A stretch of DNA of 64,000 nt from Photobacterium gaetbulicola Gung47 (GTDB taxonomy: Bacteria; Pseudomonadota; Gammaproteobacteria; Enterobacterales; Vibrionaceae). The notes below the pieces were generated by a model that ran no database searches, was not told where the DNA came from, and was given only the letters and a program-made list of their open reading frames with translations. The stretch covers positions 310,001-374,000 of the forward strand of contig CP005973.1 in assembly GCA_000940995.1 (NCBI GenBank), in the 5' to 3' direction. A program made the translations under genes and the position numbers. Every line of letters begins with the position of its first letter. Position 1 is the first letter of the stretch. Below are positions 23,668 through 31,681 of this stretch, piece after piece.

Positions 23668-25881
23668 TTATCTGATGGATAGTGTTGCTGTAGCTTTTCC
23701 GTTTGCAGGCACGTTCACGATGACATAGCTCAAGATAACACCGTTGACCTTTTTCTTCTTCGCTTTCATTACTGTACCGTTCACTGTAATAGTGTCATGT
23801 TTGTCGTAGAAGCGCGCTTCCCACTCAAGAGGTTGCTCTGACGTGTTGGTCAAGCTGGTTTCTATTAACCCTTCATGTCGGATTGCCAGTTCGTGCTCAC
23901 CCATTGGTAGGTATTCAACTTCTAGCCACTCGACATCTTGTGGCAAGTGAGAGGCCGTCACGACACGGTTTTGCGGCGCATTCGGCTCAATACCCATCAG
24001 TCCTTCAATGGTGTTGGAAATGAAGGTGAAGGAAATTTCCGGATAGTCGCCATTGGTGCCCTGGGTTGGGCGCTCGTGAGGCAGATCTTTCTGGTTGATG
24101 ATGTAGTTCATCCATTTCCAGGCTTCCTCATTGCGATTATACGGGAAGTAGGTTTCTGGGATATAGGTGTAGGCCTCGATGTTGTATGGCGCTTCAGGCG
24201 TCGAGCCGATCCCCTCGCCGAGGTTATAGGAAATAAAATCGAGGTAGTTATTGTTGCGCTCTCCTGGTTCTGTGATGAGCTTCATCGGCATGAACCAGCT
24301 GTTTTCCTTGCCGAAATCGTTCAGGCGCAGGCCATCTTTTTGAATAATGTTGACGTAATTATCCAGTGGGTTGGCAGGGTCTTTAATGCTCCACTCTTCG
24401 TTGAAGAAGCGTTTGAGCTCAACGGCTTTTTCTTGCCATTCAGCAGCCAAGTCCGTTTCGCCTCGGGCTTCAAGCATGGCTGCGTAAGCAACTGTTGCCT
24501 GGTACTGCGAGCCAATGCCGTCACCCGCTTCGATTGGGAACTCACCGCGCTCGTTATAGGTGGCTGAGCCTTCAAAAATCCCGCCATAGCCTTCTGCGAT
24601 CCCATTTGGCTCTTGGTCATCATGAAGCGCGATATAGTCAGTCAGTACCTTGGTGTAGAACTGCCAAAGATCAGGGTCGTAGATATAGCGATCATCACCA
24701 GTCCAGCGGTATTGTTCGAGGGCTTTTTCGACAAATTCGAATTGGGCTGGAACTTCACGAACAAAATAGTCGTCGTGGTGGTAATCGATAGTGTGCGGCG
24801 TACCATCGAAGTTGATCGCCCACAAGGTATACCACTTGCGCGGCTCGGTAGAGTGGCGGGCAAAGGTCTGGAACATAGATAGATTCTCTGCACCTAAACC
24901 TGCTAGCCAGCCACCGCTTGCTTGGTGAAGAAAATCTCTTGAATAGAAGGCGGTACGGTCGAAATACCCTGCCCAGTAAGAGGGGATATAGTTAGCGGTG
25001 CCGCTACCGTCGTTGTTGTTTTCGTCCCGGTTAACGAGGCCGCTTTGCCCGGTCATGACAAACTGCTTGGTCTTATCAATGGCCCAATTGAAGGAATCTT
25101 CCAGTGCTGTGTTAGATGAAGCGATAGTGACTTCTTTCTCACTTTCAATCGCGGTGACTGTCCACTTTTCTGCTTTGCCTTTTTCATTGATCACATGCAC
25201 AGAAACTGGCTTGGTGAAGTCAACAATATCACCTTGTCGTATGCTGGTTTGGCTCTCTGGCGAAGCCAGTAAGTTGCTGATGGTTAGCTGGCTGAGATCC
25301 GTAGCAAAAGGGACGGTAAATTCTATCCGCTGTGTGTTGCGGTTGATTGTGGTGGTGCCAGATTGTTCCGTCACGTTAAACTGGACAATCTGATTGAATT
25401 TCGGTTGTTTGCCTTTCTTCGACTTGGTCAGTGAAACGTTATCAATGCTGACTGCACTTTTATCTGATCCCGAGAAAAATACCGATAGGATCTCACCTTG
25501 TTCCAGGGCGATATTTTTGATTTTGTTCAGAGAGTATTGTTTATTAGCCCCAACCTGTTTTGATAGCAGCACCTCTCCGTCCAAGTTTTTTAAGCCAAAC
25601 TGACCGCCTTGCTTGTCGTTCTTGATGAAAGCTGACAAATCATAATAAGCCGTTTCTGGAACGGTAATGACTTGGCTGATGTGATGATCGGCACCAATTG
25701 CTATACGGCCACGGTAGGTGCCTTCGAAAGCGCCATCACTGCGAATATTTGAAAACCAATAACTCCAGCCCAGCCCTTTATCTTCAAAGCCCGGATTATG
25801 GATGACATTGTGTTCGCCGGCGTTAGCCAAGCCGCCCAGAAGGATACCTGAGAGTACTACTGCCAAAGATGTAGGTTTCAT
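23668..25881 (-). CDS. secreted six-hairpin glycosidase-like protein, family unclear
   Basis: A 737-residue exported protein. Residues 1-21 are a Sec signal peptide ending LANA. Residues ~25-150 look like a galactose-binding-like CBM (NVIHNPGFEDKGLGWSYWFS, VSIDNVSLTKS). Residues ~160-250 resemble a DUF5018-type Ig-like module (IEFTVPFATDLSQLTISNLL, KWTVTAIES). Residues ~260-640 form an alpha/alpha barrel with the helical pattern of six-hairpin glycosidases (WYTLWAINFDGTPHTIDYHHDDY, AYAAMLEARGETDLAAEWQEKA, GDGIGSQYQATVAY). I cannot assign a CAZy family or catalytic acids. It is divergent from a sugar porter across a region carrying the agar-locus palindrome, so a role in processing an agar or galactan side component is likely. 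Confidence 0.75.
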   Translation of the reverse strand: MKPTSLAVVLSGILLGGLANAGEHNVIHNPGFEDKGLGWSYWFSNIRSDGAFEGTYRGRIAIGADHHISQVITVPETAYYDLSAFIKNDKQGGQFGLKNLDGEVLLSKQVGANKQYSLNKIKNIALEQGEILSVFFSGSDKSAVSIDNVSLTKSKKGKQPKFNQIVQFNVTEQSGTTTINRNTQRIEFTVPFATDLSQLTISNLLASPESQTSIRQGDIVDFTKPVSVHVINEKGKAEKWTVTAIESEKEVTIASSNTALEDSFNWAIDKTKQFVMTGQSGLVNRDENNNDGSGTANYIPSYWAGYFDRTAFYSRDFLHQASGGWLAGLGAENLSMFQTFARHSTEPRKWYTLWAINFDGTPHTIDYHHDDYFVREVPAQFEFVEKALEQYRWTGDDRYIYDPDLWQFYTKVLTDYIALHDDQEPNGIAEGYGGIFEGSATYNERGEFPIEAGDGIGSQYQATVAYAAMLEARGETDLAAEWQEKAVELKRFFNEEWSIKDPANPLDNYVNIIQKDGLRLNDFGKENSWFMPMKLITEPGERNNNYLDFISYNLGEGIGSTPEAPYNIEAYTYIPETYFPYNRNEEAWKWMNYIINQKDLPHERPTQGTNGDYPEISFTFISNTIEGLMGIEPNAPQNRVVTASHLPQDVEWLEVEYLPMGEHELAIRHEGLIETSLTNTSEQPLEWEARFYDKHDTITVNGTVMKAKKKKVNGVILSYVIVNVPANGKATATLSIR

Positions 25882-26139
25882 ATTGACCTCATGTCTCGTT
25901 GTTGTCGTTTTGTTTTGGTTGGTCGCTATCTTGGCATGGTGATCTAGCTGAAATCGTCACGAATAATCACTCAGGTATCCCACATCCTAAGATCCTGTGA
26001 GCGGGTTAACGCTATCGGTTTCTGTGACAAGCTGCTCAGTTCTTGTTGGCAATTTATTCCTTTAACTCATCTTTAAAGCAAATGTGACTTGTATCGATGT
26101 TTTCTACTAATAGCTATGTCAGCATTTGCACTAAATATT

Positions 26140-26154
26140 ACTAATATTATTAGT
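26140..26154. promoter_or_regulatory. LacI-type operator candidate (six-hairpin / sugar porter)
   Basis: ACTAATATTATTAGT is a perfect 7-1-7 palindrome located 61 bp before the sugar porter start in the 334-bp divergent region 25882-26215. The same motif recurs at 27857, 27882, 39682 and 39844. The rest of the region is AT-rich, and I could not assign promoters with confidence. Confidence 0.65.
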
Positions 26155-26215
26155 TGACGGTGATTAATTGCAGCTGATTAGTAACGGGTTTAGAAAATAG
26201 GTATCGAGGGGATGT

Positions 26216-27766
26216 ATGAAAATGAGTCATGACCGACGAGTGACCCAATATGCGCTGATAAGTGCTTTCGGGGGATTTGTCTTCGGGTTAGATGCTGCCA
26301 ATATCTCGGGAGTCGTACGTTATGTGACTGCCCAATTTGGTCTCAACAGTATGCAGGTGGGAAGTGTTGTTGGTATAGCGGGGATTGGTGCGATTGTTGC
26401 GCTGATGATCACTGGGACACTGTGCGATAAATATGGGCGAAAAAACGTCCTGCTTGGATTGGCGGCGCTTTACACCTTGTCATCAAGTATTTCTTCGCTG
26501 GCAGGTAGCTATGAGGTGCTGTTGCTGGGACGGTTTATTGGTGGATTGGCGTTTTGTTCGCTGTCAATTTCATCGATGTATATTGGCGAAATAGCGCCGG
26601 CTGACAAGCGCGGCAAATTTGTCTCTATAAACCAGCTGTTGATTACCATTGGTAGCCTTGTCGCTTTTATCGTCAACTACTTACTGGTAAAGAGCATAGG
26701 AGTGGTAGACCTTATTACTCCCGAGACAGTTTGGCGTTACATGTTGGGTTTTGAGCTTATTCCAAATGTCATTTGGATTGTGTTGCTGGTTAAAGTGCCG
26801 AAATCGCCTCGATGGCTGATTTCCAAAGGACGCATCACTGAGGCTCGTGAAGTGTTTAAAAAGATTGTCCCTGCCAATGAGGTAGAGCCTCTCATCATGA
26901 ACGTTAGGCAAACAGTCGCTGGCGATAACAATAACTTATTTCAACAGGTAAAAGACTTGTTTAGTCGTCGTATGCGACTTGTACTGTTTATTGCTGTTAC
27001 CTTTGCCATTACTCAGCAGGTCATTGGTATTAACGCGGTTCTTTTTTATGCACCAGTGGTATTTGAACAGATAGGAATGAGCGTCGAAAGCAGCTTCATG
27101 CAAACAATTTATGTTGGTATCGTTAATGTCAGCTTTACTATCGTCGCAATCTTGTTCATTGAAAAGCTTGGTCGCCGCAAATTAACTCTGGCAGGTTTAG
27201 CGCTTATTGTTATTGCCCATGGCTCATCCTGGTACGGTTTCCATAGCGCTACCTATCAGCTAAATGAACAGTCAGTTGTAAGCTTGCAACAGCAACAAAT
27301 AGCAACAGAGCCTTTGTCAGTATTGGTGGATAAGCGTTATTCGTCCGATGTAGAGTTTAAAGCCGATCTTGCCAAACTTTATAGCCCGAATGAACTTCCC
27401 TTGGTAACAGGGCCGATTATCGAGGCAGCGATTAACATCAATGCAGCCTACGTGCTGTTTGGCATTTTTCTCTTCCTAGGCGCGTTCCATTTCTCTATTG
27501 GACCAATCATGTGGGTAATATTCTCCGAAATATTTCCAAATAAAATCAGAAGCATCGCAATTCCGTTTGCAGCCCTTATCACCAGCTTGACCAGCTATTT
27601 TGTTCAGCAGTTTTTCCCATGGCAGCTTGAACAATTCGGAGCAGGCAATACCTTTCTAAGTTACGGAGCTGTTGGTTTGGTCAGTTTGGTGGTTATGGTG
27701 AAAGTTTTGCCGGAGACCAAGAATAAAAGTATCGAGGATATCGAGGCCGATTTGGTAACCAATTAA
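26216..27766 (+). CDS. MFS sugar porter (sugar:H+ symporter)
   Basis: A 516-residue inner-membrane carrier of the sugar porter family (XylE/GalP/GLUT type) with 12 predicted segments. Family signatures are visible: DKYGRKNVLL after TM2, GRFIGG in TM4, PKSPRWLISKGR after TM6, QQVIGINAVLFYAP in TM7, EKLGRRKL after TM8, and PETKNKSIEDIE at the C-terminus. An unusually long hydrophilic loop (about residues 350-400) lies between TM9 and TM10. It precedes GH117 on the same strand with operators in both control regions, so it probably imports galactose, anhydrogalactose or neoagarobiose. GAGGGG precedes the start; an ATG two codons later is also possible. Confidence 0.9.
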   Translation: MKMSHDRRVTQYALISAFGGFVFGLDAANISGVVRYVTAQFGLNSMQVGSVVGIAGIGAIVALMITGTLCDKYGRKNVLLGLAALYTLSSSISSLAGSYEVLLLGRFIGGLAFCSLSISSMYIGEIAPADKRGKFVSINQLLITIGSLVAFIVNYLLVKSIGVVDLITPETVWRYMLGFELIPNVIWIVLLVKVPKSPRWLISKGRITEAREVFKKIVPANEVEPLIMNVRQTVAGDNNNLFQQVKDLFSRRMRLVLFIAVTFAITQQVIGINAVLFYAPVVFEQIGMSVESSFMQTIYVGIVNVSFTIVAILFIEKLGRRKLTLAGLALIVIAHGSSWYGFHSATYQLNEQSVVSLQQQQIATEPLSVLVDKRYSSDVEFKADLAKLYSPNELPLVTGPIIEAAININAAYVLFGIFLFLGAFHFSIGPIMWVIFSEIFPNKIRSIAIPFAALITSLTSYFVQQFFPWQLEQFGAGNTFLSYGAVGLVSLVVMVKVLPETKNKSIEDIEADLVTN

Positions 27767-27856
27767 GTCATCATGACAAATCCCTGCTTTTATGTAGCCG
27801 ATGAGAGGGGAAAATGGGGGAGACTAACTGCGAAAGTGTGATCAATCTCAATGTAA

Positions 27857-27896
27857 GCTAATAATATTAGTGTATCATTTGGCTAATATTATTAGT
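27857..27896. promoter_or_regulatory. pair of LacI-type operator candidates before GH117
   Basis: Two copies of the agar-locus palindrome, GCTAATAATATTAGT (27857-27871) and GCTAATATTATTAGT (27882-27896), lie 25 bp apart centre to centre, 55-94 bp before the GH117 start. The spacing is about two and a half helical turns. Confidence 0.65.
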
Positions 27897-27950
27897 AAAT
27901 AAATTAATTAAACTCAGACATTCTGAGTTGCAGTAAAACGAGGAACAAAC

Positions 27951-29033
27951 ATGGCGAAAAAACTGAGTCTTGCTAGTCAGCGGGCTATCGAGCGGGGTTA
28001 TGACCAGCGCGGGCCGGAGTGGTTGATTGAGTTTGATGTAGAACCACTAAAAGGAGACTTTGCTTTTGAACAAGGCGTAATTCGTCGTGACCCATCTGCG
28101 GTGATCAAGGTTGAGGGGCTTTATCATTGCTGGTACACCAAAGGTGAAGGTGAAACTGTGGGGTTTGGTTCGGCCAACAAAGAGGACAAAGTATTCCCGT
28201 GGGATCTGACTGAAGTCTGGCATGCAATTTCAGAAGATGGCGAGTACTGGCAAGAGCAAGGGGTTGCCATTGAACGCGGGCCGGAAGGATCTTATGACGA
28301 CCGTTCATGTTTCACCCCAGAAGTTTTGGCCTATGACGGGCGATACTATTTGGTTTACCAAACGGTTCAGTATCCGTACCTAAATCGACAATTTGAACAT
28401 ATCGCAATTGCTGAGGCGGATTCTCCGTTTGGCCCATGGAAAAAATCTGATGCCCCAATTTTGTCACCGACAATGGATGGCGAATGGGATGGCGAGGAGG
28501 ACAACCGTTTTATCGTTAAGAAGAAAGGCAGCTTTGACAGCCACAAAGTGCATGATCCATGTCTGATGTTCTTCAACGGTCAGTTTTACCTTTACTACAA
28601 AGGGGAAGCGATGGGCGAAGGAATGAACATGGGGGGCCGAGAGATCAAACACGGTGTTGCAATTGCTGACAATATCTGGGGGCCATATGAGCGTTCAGAG
28701 CTGAACCCTATCAGCAACAGCGGCCATGAAGTGGCGGTGTGGCATTACAAGGGCGGTATTGCTTCGCTTATCACCACCGACGGGCCAGAGAAAAATACTA
28801 TCCAGTTCGCAGAAGATGGTCAAAATTTTCAAATTATGTCCCATATCAAGGGGGCTCCTGAGGCGGTCGGTATTTATCGCGATCCGAATCATGAAAATAC
28901 TCAGCAGTCTCCGGGGTTGGGGGGGTGGGGCCTGTGTCATAAATATGACTCAAGCTGGAACTGGAATTTTATCTGTAAATACAAAGTAAAACGCCAAATC
29001 TTAAGTGCTGGCACTTTCCAAAACTCTAATTAA
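27951..29033 (+). CDS. GH117 alpha-1,3-L-neoagarooligosaccharide hydrolase
   Basis: A 360-residue five-bladed beta-propeller enzyme of family GH117. It cleaves the alpha-1,3 bond of neoagarobiose and neoagaro-oligosaccharides to release 3,6-anhydro-L-galactose from the non-reducing end. Family blocks are strong: RRDPSAVIKVEGLYHCWYTKG, the SHKVHDPCLMFFNGQFYLYYKGE stretch (ending in the propeller strand with the catalytic aspartate) and the GHEVAVWHYKGG block. There is no signal peptide, so it works in the cytosol on imported neoagarobiose, the product of the GH50 enzymes nearby. GAGGAAC lies 6 bases before the ATG. An Fe-ADH and SemiSWEET follow in the same operon. Confidence 0.93.
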   Translation: MAKKLSLASQRAIERGYDQRGPEWLIEFDVEPLKGDFAFEQGVIRRDPSAVIKVEGLYHCWYTKGEGETVGFGSANKEDKVFPWDLTEVWHAISEDGEYWQEQGVAIERGPEGSYDDRSCFTPEVLAYDGRYYLVYQTVQYPYLNRQFEHIAIAEADSPFGPWKKSDAPILSPTMDGEWDGEEDNRFIVKKKGSFDSHKVHDPCLMFFNGQFYLYYKGEAMGEGMNMGGREIKHGVAIADNIWGPYERSELNPISNSGHEVAVWHYKGGIASLITTDGPEKNTIQFAEDGQNFQIMSHIKGAPEAVGIYRDPNHENTQQSPGLGGWGLCHKYDSSWNWNFICKYKVKRQILSAGTFQNSN

Positions 29034-29043
29034 TGAGGCAAAC

Positions 29044-30207
29044 ATGAATAACTTTGATTTTTGTAACCCGACTCGGATTTTGTTTGGTGAAGGGGCAGCG
29101 AAAAACATGGCGAACTATATCCCGGCAGAAGCGAAGGTGCTGGTGGTATACGACTCAATTATTGAAAAAATCGGCACGTTGGATAAAGTGCTGGCCACTA
29201 TTTCCAACGAAGTGATCAAGTTCGACAAAATCCAATCAAACCCGAAGTTTGAGATCCTAATGGAAGCTGTGGAGATTGTCCGCCGTGAGAATGTGAATTT
29301 TATCCTTGCCGTCGGCGGTGGTTCAACCATGGATGGTGCGAAGTTTATCTCAATTGCTGCGCATAACGAGGCATTTATAGGTAACGAAGCTGATATCTTG
29401 CACGTGACGCCAATGACTGATGAGCGTATTACCCAGTCTATTCCTGTTGGTACCGTTGTGACTTTGCCTGCAACAGGCTCGGAAATGAACCCACACGCGG
29501 TTATCAGCCACGGTGAGGACAAACTAGGTATTTCATCGCCTTTTGCCTATCCGGCCTTTTCGGTGCTAGACCCAACTTATACCTTCACTTTGCCTCAGTC
29601 TCAGATTGCCAATGGGATAGCCGATAGCTTTATCCATACAGCCGAGCAGTATGTGACCTTCCCTGCAGAAGGGCGTTTCCAGGACCGCACTGCTGAAGGC
29701 ATAATGCGTACCTTGGTGGAAGTGGCCCAGGATAACCTGGAGCAACCAGAAAACTATGAAGCCCGTGCAAACTTAATGTGGTGTTCAACCATGGCACTTA
29801 ACGGCCTGATTGGTTCTGGTGTCCCGGTGGACTTTGCGACCCACATGATTGGACATGAAGTGACTTCCTTGTTCGGTATCGCCCATGCACCGAGCCTGGT
29901 GATTATCATGCCAGCCCTCTGGCGTGTTCGCAAAGAGCAAAAAGCAGCGAAATTACTGCAGTATGCTGAGCGTGTGTGGGATATCACCGAAGGTGCCGAT
30001 GATGAGAAAATTGATGCGGCAATCGATAAAACCGAAGAATTCTTCCGCTCGCTTGGCCTCAAGACGCGTTTCTCTGACTACGGTTATACCTTTACGGATG
30101 TAGAACCAGTATTGGGTCTGCTAGAAAAACATAATATGACCGCGTTATCTGAAACGGGCGATCTTGACCTCTCTTGGTCGAAGCGCATTTTGGAAGCGGC
30201 AATGTAA
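29044..30207 (+). CDS. iron-containing alcohol dehydrogenase (YqhD-like)
   Basis: A 387-residue group III iron-dependent NAD(P)H alcohol dehydrogenase. The nucleotide-binding GGGSTMDGAKF is at ~93-103. Metal ligands are visible as D and H in GIADSFIHTAEQY, and H in HMIGHEVTSLFGIAHAP twice. The family interconverts aldehydes and alcohols; YqhD-type enzymes reduce many aldehydes. It starts 10 bp after GH117, with GAGG 5 bases upstream. Since GH117 releases 3,6-anhydro-L-galactose, a free aldehyde, this sugar or a product of it is the obvious candidate substrate (inference). No aldehyde-dehydrogenase-type anhydrogalactose dehydrogenase is present in the window. Confidence 0.9.
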   Translation: MNNFDFCNPTRILFGEGAAKNMANYIPAEAKVLVVYDSIIEKIGTLDKVLATISNEVIKFDKIQSNPKFEILMEAVEIVRRENVNFILAVGGGSTMDGAKFISIAAHNEAFIGNEADILHVTPMTDERITQSIPVGTVVTLPATGSEMNPHAVISHGEDKLGISSPFAYPAFSVLDPTYTFTLPQSQIANGIADSFIHTAEQYVTFPAEGRFQDRTAEGIMRTLVEVAQDNLEQPENYEARANLMWCSTMALNGLIGSGVPVDFATHMIGHEVTSLFGIAHAPSLVIIMPALWRVRKEQKAAKLLQYAERVWDITEGADDEKIDAAIDKTEEFFRSLGLKTRFSDYGYTFTDVEPVLGLLEKHNMTALSETGDLDLSWSKRILEAAM

Positions 30208-30217
30208 GGAGGGTTTG

Positions 30218-30484
30218 ATGGTAAGCATTGGTTTAATTGCTGCCTTTTTCACGACCGTATCTTTCATTCCACAAGCATTGAAAACACTAAAAACTAGGGA
30301 TACATCCGGTATTTCTTTACCTATGTATATTATGTTTTTCCTTGGTGTATCATTGTGGATTATATACGGATTACAAATAGGGGATCCATCAATCGTTATT
30401 GGCAATAGTTGTGTGTTGGTGTTTATTATTCCGATTCTATATATAAAAGTCAAAGCGGTCAGTGCTAATAAAATTACGGTTTGA
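30218..30484 (+). CDS. SemiSWEET sugar transporter
   Basis: An 88-residue membrane protein with three hydrophobic segments and the PQ-loop signature (TVSFIPQALKTLKTRDTSGISLPMYI, with IPQ in TM1). SemiSWEETs dimerise to form a facilitator for mono- or disaccharides. It starts at ATG 30218 after AAGGAGGGTTTG, 10 bp after the Fe-ADH gene. Its place in the GH117 operon suggests it moves galactose, anhydro-sugar or the reduced sugar alcohol across the inner membrane, perhaps outward to relieve overflow. The direction cannot be told from sequence. Confidence 0.9.
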   Translation: MVSIGLIAAFFTTVSFIPQALKTLKTRDTSGISLPMYIMFFLGVSLWIIYGLQIGDPSIVIGNSCVLVFIIPILYIKVKAVSANKITV

Positions 30485-30528
30485 ATTGTTGAGCTGTGCA
30501 AGACGAAGCCTGTTAGTCAGTAATATAT

Positions 30529-30549
30529 TGCCCGGTATTTAACCGGGCA
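30529..30549 (+). terminator. hairpin after the GH117 operon
   Basis: TGCCCGGT pairs with ACCGGGCA around a short AT loop, 44 bp after the SemiSWEET stop. The T run behind it is weak, so it may terminate only part of the transcripts before lacI. Confidence 0.55.
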
Positions 30550-30574
30550 TTGCTATTTGTAGAATGAGTAAAAG

Positions 30575-31591
30575 ATGGCAAAAAAAGTAACGATGATGGA
30601 TATTGCCCGCGAGGCCAATGTATCTCAGACCACGGTGTCATTGGTATTGAATGGCTCAAATGCAGTACAGATATCTGAAGAAACGCGTGATAAAGTTTAT
30701 TTGGCAGCTGCTGAATTAGGCTACAAAAAATCTGAGACAGTACTAAAACGTATTGAGTCCAAAAAAATTGCATTGGTTCTGGATTCAGTTTCTGACAACG
30801 ACCCATTTATTGATGCTATTAATACAATTTGGTCTGCAGGTTGGGAAAATGACTATTTTGTATCAACTTTCTATTCAGGTAATAACCCTGTGTTGGAAAA
30901 ACAAATACAGACTGAAATTTCTTGCAATAATTCATATGTTGGTATTATTTACGCTTCATCTAAAACACGTAAAGATATTGAATTAAAAATCAAAACAAAT
31001 TTGCCGGTGGTGTTACTAAACTGTACTAGTATTGATAGTTCGATACCTTCGATTATGCCTGCGGACTTACATGGTGGGTATAAGGCGACAGAGCACTTGA
31101 TCAAAAAAGGTTATAAGAATATAGCTGTTGTCCTTGGTGAAACTTGGATGGAAGCAACACAACAGCGGTTAATGGGTTATGAGCAAGCTTTGATAGATAA
31201 TCAGTTAATTCCTAAAAAGGAATACCAAGTTGAAGCTGATTGGTCGTTAAAAAGCGCCTATCAGCAAACGAAAAAATTACTTGGATTAGCTAGCCGACCT
31301 GATGCGATATTCTGTTTTAGTGATTATATGGCGATGGGGTGTTACCAAGCAATTAAGGAGCATGACTTGAAAATCGGTGAAGATATTGCGGTGATGGGGT
31401 ATGACAATACGCCTCTTGGCTTAGAGTTGGAGCCGAAATTATCATCGGTGGAGCTACCCTACTCTAAAATGGGAGAGGAAGCTCTGATGAGAGTTGATTT
31501 ACTAATCCAACAACAGCCCTTGCTACAGAATCTGATCAATTTTTCTAGTGAACTATATGTCCGCGAGTCCACGACAGTTAATGAGCGCTAG
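30575..31591 (+). CDS. LacI-family regulator 1 of the agar locus
   Basis: A 338-residue LacI-family transcription factor. The N-terminal helix-turn-helix is VTMMDIAREANVSQTTVSLVLN; a periplasmic-binding-protein-like effector domain runs from residue ~62 (KKIALVLDSVSDNDPFIDAI). It closely matches the regulator at 40021 along its full length, with the recognition helix SQTTVSLVLN identical, so the two should read the same or nearly the same operator. The hinge segment (LGYKKSETVLKRIESKK) lacks the PN and the hinge leucine of canonical family members, which here is arginine. Probably senses a neoagaro-oligosaccharide or a galactose derivative. It lies downstream of the GH117 operon. Confidence 0.93.
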   Translation: MAKKVTMMDIAREANVSQTTVSLVLNGSNAVQISEETRDKVYLAAAELGYKKSETVLKRIESKKIALVLDSVSDNDPFIDAINTIWSAGWENDYFVSTFYSGNNPVLEKQIQTEISCNNSYVGIIYASSKTRKDIELKIKTNLPVVLLNCTSIDSSIPSIMPADLHGGYKATEHLIKKGYKNIAVVLGETWMEATQQRLMGYEQALIDNQLIPKKEYQVEADWSLKSAYQQTKKLLGLASRPDAIFCFSDYMAMGCYQAIKEHDLKIGEDIAVMGYDNTPLGLELEPKLSSVELPYSKMGEEALMRVDLLIQQQPLLQNLINFSSELYVRESTTVNER

Positions 31592-31643
31592 TATACATAT
31601 ATGCTCAATGAGCGGTGTGAGTTATCGTCATTATATTACGGTG

Positions 31644-31671
31644 AAAAGAGGCCGATTGCTCGGCCTCTTTT
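31644..31671. terminator. bidirectional terminator between lacI-1 and GH50A
   Basis: AAAAGAGGCCGA pairs with TCGGCCTCTTTT around TTGC, between convergent genes. Confidence 0.9.
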
Positions 31672-31681
31672 GTGCTTATGA

